A stretch of 64,000 nt of DNA from Carpediemonas membranifera (lineage: Eukaryota; Fornicata), in assembly GCA_019828565.1 (NCBI GenBank), contig JAHDYR010000062.1, positions 248,001 to 312,000 of the forward strand. The letters run 5' to 3'. Of the stretch, positions 37,915 to 47,954 are shown in pieces. Within the stretch, counting starts at the first letter, position 1. Each line of letters starts with the position of its first letter. A program made the translations under genes and the position numbers. The notes under the pieces are model-generated. The model saw nothing but the letters and a program-made list of their open reading frames with translations, was not told the DNA's origin and ran no database searches.

Positions 37915-39159
37915 ATGTCCGACGTACGTGAGCAGATTACGCAGATGCTGGCGCTATTTGATGAGGAGAAAGCCCGAAAGGCCTTCAAACGCTTCTTGAA
38001 CCGCTATCTCGATCGTGCCCGTTTTTTCAACTCAGCCAGCGACTACCACGCTTTGTTCAGCGCACCTGCTCCTACAAACGTGACATCTATCCGGGACACC
38101 TCTACTGAGAGCGTTACGAGTGCTCCGGTCACTTCTTGTGTGCGTTCGCCGACGCCGGGCGGTGACGAAAGCCCGGAGGAGGCTGAGACGGTGAGTGGTG
38201 ATGCTGGCTCTCCACGTGAGAACCGTGGTGACTCGTGCGAGGCCGAGACCGCTCGTAGCGATGATGAATCCCGGCCAACGGGTCACGGCGACTCGGGGTC
38301 GGGTGAGGAAACCGAGGTCTCGCCGCTCTTCTCTCTGGAGGAGATGATCACCGCTGTTGCCGCAGAGGGCGTGAGTTACATCACTCTAGACATGTCTGGT
38401 ACCTTGCGGGCGCTCCGCGCCGGGATGCTCAACTCATATGGGCATCTCGCCGCAACGGAGAACGCTTCTTCCGTTGCGCGTGACATCTGTCGCGATGGTC
38501 TCGTGTTGCTGGCGCTATCGCGCGAGTACCACACTCGGGCTATGTGTGGTCGGCCTGGCGATCCCACCGATCAGGATCTGGTGGCTTTGCACCTCCGCCG
38601 CCTCGACGCGACCTCGCGTACGCTCTGTCATCAGGGTTTGCGCGAGCGTATTCAGCTTCTCTCGGGGCGTGGTCACACCGTCATGACCCCTCATCTGCGT
38701 CGCGCCATAATGTTAGGTAATGACCCAGACCTGTATGACATGATGGTCGTGGGCCACGCGCAGGGCATCCTAGACGCTGCTGACGTGCGAGAGTTCAGCC
38801 GCCAATACATTGAAGCAATCCGGACCCCCACTGGTTTCGGTCATGTGCGCCACTCTTTGATGGACAACTTCCTGTTCGATGTCCCCAACAATGACGTCCT
38901 GCCCGTCGCGCTCGATCATAACGAGCCACGTCGTGTGTATGTGCTTGAGGCAATCGTTGGCCACCATCTGCATGAGAATTCCCTGCGTCTGCTCGTGCAC
39001 TATGCTCGACGCGAGTACAGCTCGATTATCCTGGCAACCGAGGCAATCCGTGATAGTCAGGCTGGGGTCAAGTTCTTTGCTGCTCATCCCGAGCTAGTTC
39101 GCTATTGTACCCGGTCTGAGGACGCGAACGGTGCTCTCAGCGGGGGTGTTTTGGAGTGA
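37915..39159 (+). CDS. Antisense gene product of E1, unknown family
   Basis: 414 residues, coded opposite to E1 gag-pol. The start MSDVREQI at 37915 is chosen because E2 and E5 homologues begin MS at the same alignment point. Residues 1-45 are helical (EKARKAFKRFLNRYLD). Residues about 50-145 form a Ser/Glu/Asp-rich linker. From about 146 a compact, helix-rich domain follows with the conserved blocks LVLLALSREYH, LRRAIMLGNDPDLYDMM, REFSRQYIEAI, GHVRHSLMDNF and GVKFFAAHPELVRYC. No signal peptide, transmembrane segment, zinc motif or nuclease motif is seen. The stop lies 33 bases from the convergent pol stop. The frame is intact. Confidence 0.8.
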   Translation: MSDVREQITQMLALFDEEKARKAFKRFLNRYLDRARFFNSASDYHALFSAPAPTNVTSIRDTSTESVTSAPVTSCVRSPTPGGDESPEEAETVSGDAGSPRENRGDSCEAETARSDDESRPTGHGDSGSGEETEVSPLFSLEEMITAVAAEGVSYITLDMSGTLRALRAGMLNSYGHLAATENASSVARDICRDGLVLLALSREYHTRAMCGRPGDPTDQDLVALHLRRLDATSRTLCHQGLRERIQLLSGRGHTVMTPHLRRAIMLGNDPDLYDMMVVGHAQGILDAADVREFSRQYIEAIRTPTGFGHVRHSLMDNFLFDVPNNDVLPVALDHNEPRRVYVLEAIVGHHLHENSLRLLVHYARREYSSIILATEAIRDSQAGVKFFAAHPELVRYCTRSEDANGALSGGVLE

Positions 39160-39192
39160 GATAAAGGTTTGGATTGAGTAGCTGCTGAAGGT

Positions 39193-41965
39193 TTACAGAC
39201 CGGCTTGCCTAGCCTCGTCTGACTTCAGGTATACGTCTAGTGCCTCAAGGTCCTTAACTGACGAATAGTCTTGCCACGTGGCCTCTTCGTCTTCGCACCC
39301 AGCCCAATGGACGAGGTATTCCCGTTTGGACATCGGGCCTCGACCTCGAGATCGACTGATTCGCTCAACTTCCCACTCGTCGTCAGCCGTGGCTGCGAGT
39401 GCTTTGATCTGATCTTCTGTCAGCCTGCCGGGATTGAACTTCCGAACTCTCGATGCGTCTACCGTGATCGCTTTCGAGTTGTCCTTCTCAGCTAGGTCTA
39501 AAACCTTATACGCGACAACGACACCGTGTTGTTTCACTCCGGCGAGCCTTCGCATTGGCCCTCTCCATCCAGGTGACAACTTGTTCGGTGGTCTAGAGGG
39601 GTACTTGACTAGGACGAACCTGCTAATAATCTCATTCCTCGAGGCAGTAGCCTTTGCGAGGGCGTCCTCTCTCATCGCCTGGACTCGGCTGCTGGCGAGT
39701 TGGACAGCCGCTGCGGCCGCTTCCCTGTGAGACTCACTCGCGCTCGCTGTACTAGAATCAGTCACATACACGTTCTGTGGTATTCTCAGGTCGTACCCGA
39801 GTACTATCTCGGCTGGAGACAGACGTGTTGCCGTGCGCGGTGATGAATTGACGATGAACTGGGCGACAGGTAGATTCTCGATCCAGGTTGACCCTCTGAG
39901 CTGGAACTTACGCGCCTTGAGGATGCGTAATACTTGCTGGTTGGCGCGCTCTACCATCCCATTGGATTGCGGGTGGTGAGCCGTGGTAATATGGATCTTG
40001 AACCCCATCTCATCTGCGATGCGCTTGAAGAGTTGGTTCTTGAACTCTGGTCCTCCGTCGGATTGGAGAACCTCAGGGCACCCGAAACGCAATATCCAGT
40101 TGTTGACCAGGGCGTCCGCTGCTGCCGCGCCGGTGGTACTCGAAGATGCGACTAGCTCAGTCCACCGACTGCACATGTCGATCATGACTGTGATGTAAGC
40201 CTTGCCGTCGACGGAGGGGAAAGGCCCCATCGTGTCAACTGCCACCCTACGGAACGGGCGATCTACGGCTGTGTGCAATCCTGACGGGCTGTCAACCGGA
40301 GGGCGTCTAATCACCTGGCACACCGGGCAGTTTTCGATGACCTTGCTGACAGTCTCACGTGATACTGACTTGCCTTGGTCCTTGAGTCGTTCAGTAACTA
40401 CACGTCGGGAGAGGTGGGCCCCGGCGGTGAGGTGTTCTGCTTCAACGTCATCTTCTGATGCGGACTGCATAGCGTACACTCGCGATAAGCCGTCTGCCCC
40501 ACCGTTATCAAGGCCAGCGACGTGCTTGACGTCGAAGTCCATGTCGGACATAGCCTCAGCCCATCTGCGGACCTTGGCGTTAGTCGACTTGTACATGTAA
40601 ATCAGGTTGCGATGGTCCGTGAGAAGGGTGAACTTTCCCCAGGAGAGGTACTTGTTCCATCGCTTAATGGCGGCGACGATGGCGAATGCCTCCTTCTCTC
40701 CGACCGACCATCGCGATTGCACTTGGTCAAAGGCCTTGCTCATAAAGCACACGGGTTGGCCTTCCTGCAATAGCACAGCGCCGTAGCCTACTCCTGACGC
40801 GTCGGTCATGATGGTGTGCTCCTTGGACGCATCGAAGATGGCGAGTGCTTCTGCTTGGGCGAGCAGTGTCTTGACTTTGCGTAATGCTTGCTCTTGCTCG
40901 TCGCCTCCCAGCGGGATCTTGGCGGCCATCGCTTGTGTCAAGGGGTGAACGACTTCTGCGAACCCGGGGACGTGGTCCCGGAAGTAGTTGAGGAACCCGA
41001 CGAGCGCTTGCATTCCTTTGACTGATTTGGGCATTTCGAGATCGAGGATGTCTTGAATGCGGTCTGCTGCGATGCGTTGACAACCATGGGATATGACCCT
41101 GCCCAGGAACTCGACCTCGGCCCTCGAAAACTGGCATTTGTCACGGTTGAGCTGTAACTTGACCTGTCGGGTGCGCTGCAGAACGCTCTCGAGGTTTCTG
41201 AGGTAGTCTTCCTCGTCTTCCCCGAAGACGATGATATCGTCGATATATATGTAACACGCGTGACCGACCAGTTCGGCGAACGCTGACTCCATGGCGCGCT
41301 GAAAGTGAGCTCCTGCGTTCCTTAGCCCGAAGGGCATCCTAGTGTATTGATATTGACCTAGAATGGTGGTGAACGCAGTGTACTTGCGGCAGCGTTTGGT
41401 CAGTTCGACCTGGTGATAACCCGACGACAGGTCTAGTGTGGCGAAGATCTTCTTGTTGGGTTGTTGGGCGATCACCTCGTCGATCATTGGGATCGGGTAG
41501 TCGAAAGTGGGGGTGATCTCGTTGATCTGCCGGAAATCCACGACGAAGCGCGACTTCCCGCCCTTCTTCGGCACCGTCATGGCCGGGGATGCGTACGGTG
41601 AGTTGCTTCTCTCGATAAACCCCTTCAAGGACAGCTCGTCGATGTGCTCCCGTATTATGTCGACCTTGGCTGGTGGGACGAAGTATGGTCTGGCGTTGAC
41701 CACTTGGTCCTCGCGTAGGATGAGGTCATACGGCTCGAGGCGGCTGGGTTCGCTACGGTCCTCGAACACGTCGCTATAACGTCTGATGAGCTCGGCCTGC
41801 CGGTCGATGCTGGTCTGCGACAAAGAAAACAATGGTGCCTGATACTTGTACACGTCCGGAATCTCGATCTCGTTATCATCTTGCTCGTCGGTGTAGGCTT
41901 GGGGAAGGATTCCCAGTGCTACCATGTCTGGATATCCGATAATCATGTCGAACTCAGTGTCAAGT
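39193..41965 (-). pseudogene. E1 pol: protease end, RT, RNase H, integrase, chromodomain
   Basis: Open from the E2 insertion point to the natural stop. It begins inside the protease (LDTEFDMIIGYPDM). The RT has FATLDLSSGYHQVEL, MPFGLRNAGAHFQ and YIYIDDIIVF. The RNase H has TDASGVGYGAV and TDHRNL. The integrase has an HHCC module (CPVCQVIRR) and the DDE residues in VDTMGPF, LQSDGGPEF and HPQSNGMVERAN, then a chromodomain (REYLVHWAGCEDEEATW). It is almost identical to E2. It is cut off from its start by the E2 insertion, so it cannot be expressed normally. Confidence 0.9.
41962..41965. repeat. AAGT target duplication of E2, left
   Basis: Paired with 48075-48078. Removing E2 and one copy restores the E1 sequence coding for MLLLDTEF. 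Confidence 0.9.
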
Positions 41966-42086
41966 TGTAGTCCGTTTAGGACAAGAACACTTTATGAGGA
42001 AAAGAGACGACACCAAAAGTGTCGACAGAAACCTGAAGACTATGTAAATAATGTTACTATGTAAATATTGGGTAAGACCCACGACA
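41966..42086 (-). repeat. 3' LTR of E2 (121 bp)
   Basis: TGTAGTCC...CCCACGACA on the plus strand, identical base for base to 47954-48074. It contains the stem CGACAC-N5-GTGTCG shared with other LTRs here. Confidence 0.93.
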
Positions 42087-42096
42087 CCGCCCCTCC
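42087..42096 (-). promoter_or_regulatory. Polypurine tract of E2
   Basis: On the minus strand GGAGGGGCGG directly precedes the 3' LTR, the position of the plus-strand primer. Confidence 0.65.
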
Positions 42097-42739
42097 ATGG
42101 ACCCCAAAGGGGCCATGGCCTCAGGCGTATGCCACTCGTACTGATGTACGATGAGGGACTTGACCAGTTCCGAGACCTCCGATGCCACTCATTGGACCGC
42201 AGAACTCTTGCACCTTGGCGGGGTACAAGGGTGAATACCTTGTTCAAGTCTGGTGCCAGAACTGGCGATGTGAATCTAAAAGATTCGGAAAATATCTGTG
42301 GATCTCAAAAAATCCGGTCGTGGTACCACTGGTTAGCGCGCTATGTAATATGGATGATCTTACGTGAGGCATTCCGCCCCTCCACGGTCGTAAAACGGCC
42401 GTTAGAATTTGAATAGCTCGAATGAGCGTCTAAAACTGCACATTGTGATGATCGTTGTGCTTCTCTCGGTTTGTACACTACGTCGCCGTACTTCTTATAT
42501 AGCGTTTGAAAAACGCCCTTAGAGGCCTCAATTCGGCTTCGTTCGCGAGTTCTCGCGTTTTTTGTTTTGGACGAAGCGACGTTCTCTCTCGCGGCTGTAA
42601 AAGCCTTCCTTCGTCATTAATAACATCAGTCGTGCTCAAATTGAGCATAAATACCTGTGTATCCGGATCTGTTAGTGATGGTTACGGTTTCTTTCGAGTC
42701 GTTCATTTCCCAGTGAAAACGGGAAGCAACGAACAGTCA
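42097..42739 (+). other. Leader of E2 antisense gene
   Basis: About 640 bases between the polypurine tract and the antisense ATG, conserved with 37286-37914 of E1. It holds GCGTTT-GAA-AAACGC near 42502, GAGGCC/GGCTTC (42522-42540) and CGCGAG-TT-CTCGCG plus T6 (42544-42563). The antisense frame happens to be open upstream to 42506, but conservation with E1 and E5 favours the ATG at 42740. Confidence 0.6.
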
Positions 42740-43972
42740 ATGTCGGACGTTAGTGCACAGATTACGCAGATGTTGGCACTACTTGACGATGAGAAGGCCC
42801 GAACGGCCTTCAAACGGTTCCTCAACCGTTATCTCGATCGCGAGCGCTTCTTCCCTACGGTCAGCGAATACCACGCTTTGTTCCGCGCCGACACTGCCCG
42901 TGGCGCGAGTGTTGCACCCGCTGCCTCTACTGAGGGTCTTGAAAGCGCTCCCGAGGCCTCTCGCTCGCCTACGCCTTCTCCCAGTAACGACGCCGGCACG
43001 GGAGGCGACGACGTGCTTGGCGAGAGCTCTCGGCCCACCCATCAGGATAGTTCGGGCGAGATTGAGGCTGTGCCGAGCGATGATGACTCCCGACCGACGG
43101 GTGGTGACAACTCGGGTTCGGACCAGGAAACGACTGCGCACTTCTCACTGGAGGAGATGATCACGGCTGTTGCTGATGCTGGCCTGAGCTACATCACCTT
43201 GGACGTCGCTGGCACCCTGGCCGCGCTCCGTGCCGGTATGCTCTACGCATACGGGCACCTCACGGTGACCGAAACCTCTTCGGTCGTGGCCCGTGACATC
43301 TGTCGCGACGGTCTCGTGCTGTTAGCTCTATCACGTGAGTACCACACCCGGGCTGTGCTGGGTCGAACCGGTGATCCGACCGATCAAGATCTGGTGACTT
43401 TGCACCTCAGACGGCTCGACGTGAACTCGCGCACGCTCTGTCATCAGGAGCTGCGTGAGCGGATTCAGCTTCTCTCGGGACGAGGTTATACGGTCATGAC
43501 ACCTCACCTGCGCCGGGCCATCATGTTGGGTAATGACCCCGACCTGTATGACATGATGATCGTTGGTCACGCTCAGGGCATTCTTGACTCTGCCGACGTG
43601 CGGGAGTTCAGTCGCCAATACATCGAGGCGATCCGGACCCCCACCGGCTTCGGTCATGTGCGTCATTCCCTGATGGACAATTTCCAGTTCGTCATCGACG
43701 GTGATAATGTTCTTCCGGTCGCGCTCGACTATAACGAGCCACGCCGCTTATACGAGTTGACGGCGATCGTTGGCTACCGCTTGCATGAGGGCTCCCTTCG
43801 TCTGCTCGTGCACTACGCTCGGCGCGAGTACAGCTCGATTGTCAAGGCGACCGAGACTATCCGTGACAGTCAGGCTGGGGTCAAGTTCTTCGCTGCTCAT
43901 CCCGAGTTGGTTCGATACTGCACCCGGTCTGAGGACGCGAAGGGTGCTCTCTGCGGTGGTGTTTTGGAATAA
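42740..43972 (+). CDS. Antisense gene product of E2, unknown family
   Basis: 410 residues starting MSDVSAQI. It is clearly homologous along its length to the E1 protein, with the linker (residues about 50-140) most variable and the C-terminal domain strongly conserved (LVLLALSREYHTRA, LSGRGYTVMTPHLRRAIMLGNDPDLYDMM, DVREFSRQYIEAIRTP). That pattern, with length kept in frame, indicates selection on the protein. It ends 33 bases from the convergent gag-pol stop. No known domain is recognised. It could be a nucleoprotein, a silencing suppressor or a regulator; the sequence does not decide. Confidence 0.82.
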   Translation: MSDVSAQITQMLALLDDEKARTAFKRFLNRYLDRERFFPTVSEYHALFRADTARGASVAPAASTEGLESAPEASRSPTPSPSNDAGTGGDDVLGESSRPTHQDSSGEIEAVPSDDDSRPTGGDNSGSDQETTAHFSLEEMITAVADAGLSYITLDVAGTLAALRAGMLYAYGHLTVTETSSVVARDICRDGLVLLALSREYHTRAVLGRTGDPTDQDLVTLHLRRLDVNSRTLCHQELRERIQLLSGRGYTVMTPHLRRAIMLGNDPDLYDMMIVGHAQGILDSADVREFSRQYIEAIRTPTGFGHVRHSLMDNFQFVIDGDNVLPVALDYNEPRRLYELTAIVGYRLHEGSLRLLVHYARREYSSIVKATETIRDSQAGVKFFAAHPELVRYCTRSEDAKGALCGGVLE

Positions 43973-44005
43973 GATAAATGTCTGAACTGAGGCTCTGCTG
44001 AAGAT

Positions 44006-47000
44006 TTACAGACCGGCTTGCCTAGCCTCGTCTGACTTCAGGTATACGTCTAGTGCCTCAAGGTCCTTAACTGACGAATAGTCTTGCCAGGTGGCCTCTT
44101 CGTCCTCACACCCGGCCCAGTGGACGAGGTATTCCCGTTTGGACATCGGGCCTCGACCCCGAGATCGGCTGATTCGCTCGACTTCCCACTCGTCGTCAGC
44201 CGTTGCTGCGAGTGCTTTGATCTGGTCCTCTGTCAGTCTGCCTGGATTGAACTTCCGAACTCTCGATGCGTCTACCGTGATCGCTTTCGAGTTGTCCTTC
44301 TCGGACAGGTCTAGGACCTTATACGCGACAACGACACCGTGTTGTTTCACTCCGGCGAGCCTTCGCATTGGTCCTCTCCATCCAGGTGACAACTTGTTCG
44401 GAGGTCTAGAGGGGTACTTGACCAGGACGAATCTGCTAATGATCTCGTTTCTCGATGCGGTGGCCTTGGCGAGTGCGTCCTCTCTCATTGCTTGAACTCG
44501 GCTGCTGGCGAGCTGGATAGCTGCTGCGGCCGCCTCTCTGTGGGACTCGCTCGCGCTCGCGGTACTGGAATCGGTCACATACACGTTCTGTGGTATCCTC
44601 AGGTCGTATCCGAGTACTATCTCGGCTGGAGACAGACGTGTTGCCGTGCGCGGTGATGAATTGACGATGAACTGGGCGACAGGTAAATTCTCGATCCAGG
44701 TTGACCCTCTGAGCTGGAACTTGCGTGCCTTAAGGATGCGTAGCACCTGCTGGTTGGCGCGCTCTACCATCCCATTGGATTGCGGGTGGTGAGCCGTGGT
44801 AATATGGATCTTGAACCCCATCTCATCTGCGATGCGCTTGAAGAGTTGGTTCTTGAACTCTGGTCCTCCGTCGGATTGGAGAACCTCAGGGCACCCGAAA
44901 CGCAATATCCAGTTGTTGACCAGGGCGTCCGCTGCTGCCGCGCCGGTGGTACTCGAAGATGCGACTAGCTCAGTCCACCGACTGCACATGTCGATCATGA
45001 CTGTGATGTAAGCCTTGCCGTCGACGGAGGGGAAAGGCCCCATCGTGTCAACTGCCACCCTACGGAACGGGCGATCTACGGCTGTGTGCAATCCTGACGG
45101 GCTGTCAACCGGAGGGCGTCTAATCACCTGGCACACCGGGCAGTTTTCGATGACCTTGCTGACAGTCTCACGCGACACTGACTTGCCTTGGTCTTTGAGT
45201 CGTTCAGTAACTACACGTCGGGAGAGGTGGGCCCCGGCGGTGAGGTGTTCTGCTTCAACGTCATCTTCTGATGCGGACTGCATAGCGTACACTCGCGATA
45301 AGCCGTCAGCCCCACCGTTATCGAGGCCGGCTACGTGCTTGACGTCGAAGTCCATGTCGGACATAGCCTCAGCCCATCTGCGGACCTTGGCGTTAGTCGA
45401 CTTGTACATGTAAATTAGGTTGCGATGGTCCGTGAGAAGGGTGAACTTTCCCCAGGAGAGGTACTTGTTCCATCGCTTAATGGCGGCGACGATGGCGAAT
45501 GCCTCCTTCTCTCCGACCGACCATCGCGATTGCACTTGGTCAAAGGCCTTGCTCATAAAGCACACGGGTTGGCCTTCCTGCAATAGCACAGCGCCGTAGC
45601 CTACTCCTGATGCATCGGTCATGATGGTGTGCTCCTTGGACGCATCGAAGATGGCGAGTGCTTCTGCTTGGGCGAGCAGTGTCTTGACTTTGCGTAATGC
45701 TTGCTCTTGCTCGTCGCCTCCCAGCGGGATCTTGGCGGCCATCGCTTGTGTCAAGGGGTGAACGACTTCTGCGAACCCGGGGACGTGGTCCCGGAAGTAG
45801 TTGAGGAACCCGACGAGCGCTTGCATTCCTTTGACTGATTTGGGCATTTCGAGATCGAGGATGTCTTGAATGCGGTCTGCTGCGATGCGTTGACAACCAT
45901 GGGATATGACCCTGCCCAGGAACTCGACCTCGGCCCTCGAAAACTGGCATTTGTCACGGTTGAGCTGTAACTTGACCTGTCGGGTGCGCTGCAGAACGCT
46001 CTCGAGGTTTCTGAGGTAGTCTTCCTCGTCTTCCCCGAAGACGATGATATCGTCGATATATATGTAACACGCGTGACCGACCAGTTCGGCGAACGCTGAC
46101 TCCATGGCGCGCTGGAAGTGGGCACCCGCGTTCCTCAGCCCGAACGGCATTCTGGTATATTGGTATTGACCGAGGATGGTAGTGAATGCGGTGTACTTCC
46201 TGCAGCGTTTGGTCAGCTCGACCTGGTGATACCCAGATGACAGATCTAATGTGGCGAAGATCTTCTTGTTCGGTAGTTGGGCGATCACCTCGTCGATCAT
46301 CGGAATCGGGTAGTCGAAGGTGGGGGTGATCTCATTGATCTGCCGGAAATCCACCACGAAGCGCGACTTCCCGCCCTTCTTCGGCACCGTCATGGCTGGG
46401 GATGCGTATGGAGAGTTGCTCTTCTCAATAAAACCCTTAAGGGACAGCTCGTCAATGTGCTCCCGTATAATGTCTACCTTGGCTGGCGGGACGAAGTATG
46501 GTCTAGCGTTGACTACACGGTCTTCGCGCAGTATGAGGTCGTAAGGCTCAAGGCGGCTAGGTTCGCTACGGTCCTCGAACACGTCGCTATAACGTCTGAT
46601 GAGCTCGGCCTGCCGGTCGATGCTGGTCTGTGACATGGTGAAGAGTGGAGCCTGGTACTTGTACACGTCTGGAATCTCGACCTCGTCATCGTCACGCTCG
46701 TCGGCGTATGCCTGGGGAAGGATTCCCAACGACACCATGTCGGGGTAGCCGATAATCATGTCGAATTCCGTGTCGAGGAGCAGCATACGTGGCTTGTAGC
46801 TGCACGCCTTGGGTGTAAACGCCGAAGGTAACAGTCTCACGTCCCCCTCGACTGCGCCTTGTGCATGGAGGATCCCCTTGTTGGCGGTACGTATCGGAAT
46901 AATCTCAGAGCTAACTCTGGGCAGCTTGGACGCCCACGTGCTCTTAATAACGGTGACTCCGGCGCCTGAATCAAGGAGAGCGGAGAGACTATGGCCATTG

Positions 47001-47935
47001 ATCTGGACTTTGATCAGCGGCACGGACGACTTGGACTCAGTCTTCCCAGTAGACTGAGATGACTCGTTCTTAGACTTGTCGGAACTCAAAACACACAAGC
47101 ACTTGGAGGATTTACAGTAATCCTCCAGGTGGCCGAGACGGCCACACTTCTTGCAGGTGTGTTTGGCCTTCTTGCACTTAAACACGGAATGGCCTCTTCC
47201 CCCGCAGTTGTAGCAGGTGTAACCCGAGTAGTCTTTTGCGGGTCTCTCCTTTTTGATCGTCTTGGGCTTGAGATCCTTCTCAGAGGAGGGCTTCTTCGGG
47301 GTGAAGGGAGCGTCGTGTCTGCGCTCTTGACGAGATGAGGCGGTTTGACGAGAGGGAGCGTCCTCGAACGCGCTCAGCAGGTTGCGCGACTCTTGGACTT
47401 CACGTGCTAGGGCTAGGACCGCGGGCATGGCCTTCTCCAGAGGCTGATCCTCGATGAGCTCTTGAATGCGGTACATGGCCTTGGGGTTACTCTTGAAGGC
47501 ACGAGTATACGTCTCTTTGAGGTTGTCCTCGTTGAGCGACTTCCCATCGAAGAGGGACAGGAGGAGGGTGAACTTCCGGTTGATACGTGCTACCTGCACC
47601 GTGTCGAAACTGTTGGCGCGCAGGCGGAAGAGCTGGAGGCGTGAAGTCTTCGCGCGCGGTTGAAGGGCTTGGCCGAGCCGCTTGAGGGTCCTTTGATCCT
47701 TGAGATCGCGAATGTTCTTCTTTGAGGCTATAAGAGGGGTATGCTCGTCGCTATCGTCAGGATCAGTGTCCAGAATGGTCGTAATGAGGTCTTGAACCGC
47801 GCTATCGATGAGATCGGTGATATCTCGATGGCCTCCATAGGCCCGATAGTCTCGGAAGGCCTCGGCGAATGCGATCAGTGCCTCTACTGAAGGAATTGTT
47901 AGTAGAGGCGGGATTAAGCGTTTCTTATCGTTCAT
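44006..47935 (-). CDS. Gag-pol polyprotein of E2
   Basis: 1309 residues from the ATG at 47935 (MNDKKRLIPP), 18 bases after the LTR. Gag is residues 1-240. Two zinc knuckles follow at about 240-275 (CYNCGGRGHSVFKC and CKKCGRLGHLEDYC), then an aspartic protease with LLDSGAGVTVIK near 320. The RT carries YIDD near 628. The RNase H has TDASG near 773. The integrase has an HHCC module near 915-945 and DDE residues within about 975-1080. The chromodomain is near 1270-1305 (REYLVHWAGCEDEEATW). Gag and pol are fused without a stop or frameshift. The frame is also open into the LTR but lacks a conserved start there. Confidence 0.95.
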   Translation of the reverse strand: MNDKKRLIPPLLTIPSVEALIAFAEAFRDYRAYGGHRDITDLIDSAVQDLITTILDTDPDDSDEHTPLIASKKNIRDLKDQRTLKRLGQALQPRAKTSRLQLFRLRANSFDTVQVARINRKFTLLLSLFDGKSLNEDNLKETYTRAFKSNPKAMYRIQELIEDQPLEKAMPAVLALAREVQESRNLLSAFEDAPSRQTASSRQERRHDAPFTPKKPSSEKDLKPKTIKKERPAKDYSGYTCYNCGGRGHSVFKCKKAKHTCKKCGRLGHLEDYCKSSKCLCVLSSDKSKNESSQSTGKTESKSSVPLIKVQINGHSLSALLDSGAGVTVIKSTWASKLPRVSSEIIPIRTANKGILHAQGAVEGDVRLLPSAFTPKACSYKPRMLLLDTEFDMIIGYPDMVSLGILPQAYADERDDDEVEIPDVYKYQAPLFTMSQTSIDRQAELIRRYSDVFEDRSEPSRLEPYDLILREDRVVNARPYFVPPAKVDIIREHIDELSLKGFIEKSNSPYASPAMTVPKKGGKSRFVVDFRQINEITPTFDYPIPMIDEVIAQLPNKKIFATLDLSSGYHQVELTKRCRKYTAFTTILGQYQYTRMPFGLRNAGAHFQRAMESAFAELVGHACYIYIDDIIVFGEDEEDYLRNLESVLQRTRQVKLQLNRDKCQFSRAEVEFLGRVISHGCQRIAADRIQDILDLEMPKSVKGMQALVGFLNYFRDHVPGFAEVVHPLTQAMAAKIPLGGDEQEQALRKVKTLLAQAEALAIFDASKEHTIMTDASGVGYGAVLLQEGQPVCFMSKAFDQVQSRWSVGEKEAFAIVAAIKRWNKYLSWGKFTLLTDHRNLIYMYKSTNAKVRRWAEAMSDMDFDVKHVAGLDNGGADGLSRVYAMQSASEDDVEAEHLTAGAHLSRRVVTERLKDQGKSVSRETVSKVIENCPVCQVIRRPPVDSPSGLHTAVDRPFRRVAVDTMGPFPSVDGKAYITVMIDMCSRWTELVASSSTTGAAAADALVNNWILRFGCPEVLQSDGGPEFKNQLFKRIADEMGFKIHITTAHHPQSNGMVERANQQVLRILKARKFQLRGSTWIENLPVAQFIVNSSPRTATRLSPAEIVLGYDLRIPQNVYVTDSSTASASESHREAAAAAIQLASSRVQAMREDALAKATASRNEIISRFVLVKYPSRPPNKLSPGWRGPMRRLAGVKQHGVVVAYKVLDLSEKDNSKAITVDASRVRKFNPGRLTEDQIKALAATADDEWEVERISRSRGRGPMSKREYLVHWAGCEDEEATWQDYSSVKDLEALDVYLKSDEARQAGL

Positions 47936-47942
47936 GGAAGGA

Positions 47943-47954
47943 ATTTCTAGAAAT
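47943..47954 (-). promoter_or_regulatory. Palindrome at primer-site position of E2
   Basis: ATTTCTAGAAAT is self-complementary. On the sense strand its first A is the last LTR base and the rest occupies the first 11 leader bases. The gag ATG follows seven bases later. No tRNA-complementary site fits in the 18-base leader. Confidence 0.8.

Noticed and set aside
39271-41137. Several 70-136-codon frames opposite or out of phase with E1 pol (and the same in E2)
   Set aside because: They overlap the conserved pol frame, repeat exactly where pol repeats and have no start-site or domain conservation. Only the 37915 and 42740 antisense genes lie outside pol.
42506-42739. 78-codon upstream extension of the E2 antisense frame
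   Set aside because: E1 lacks an equivalent open extension and the leader hairpins fall inside it. The MSDV start is conserved in E1 and, as MSN, in E5.
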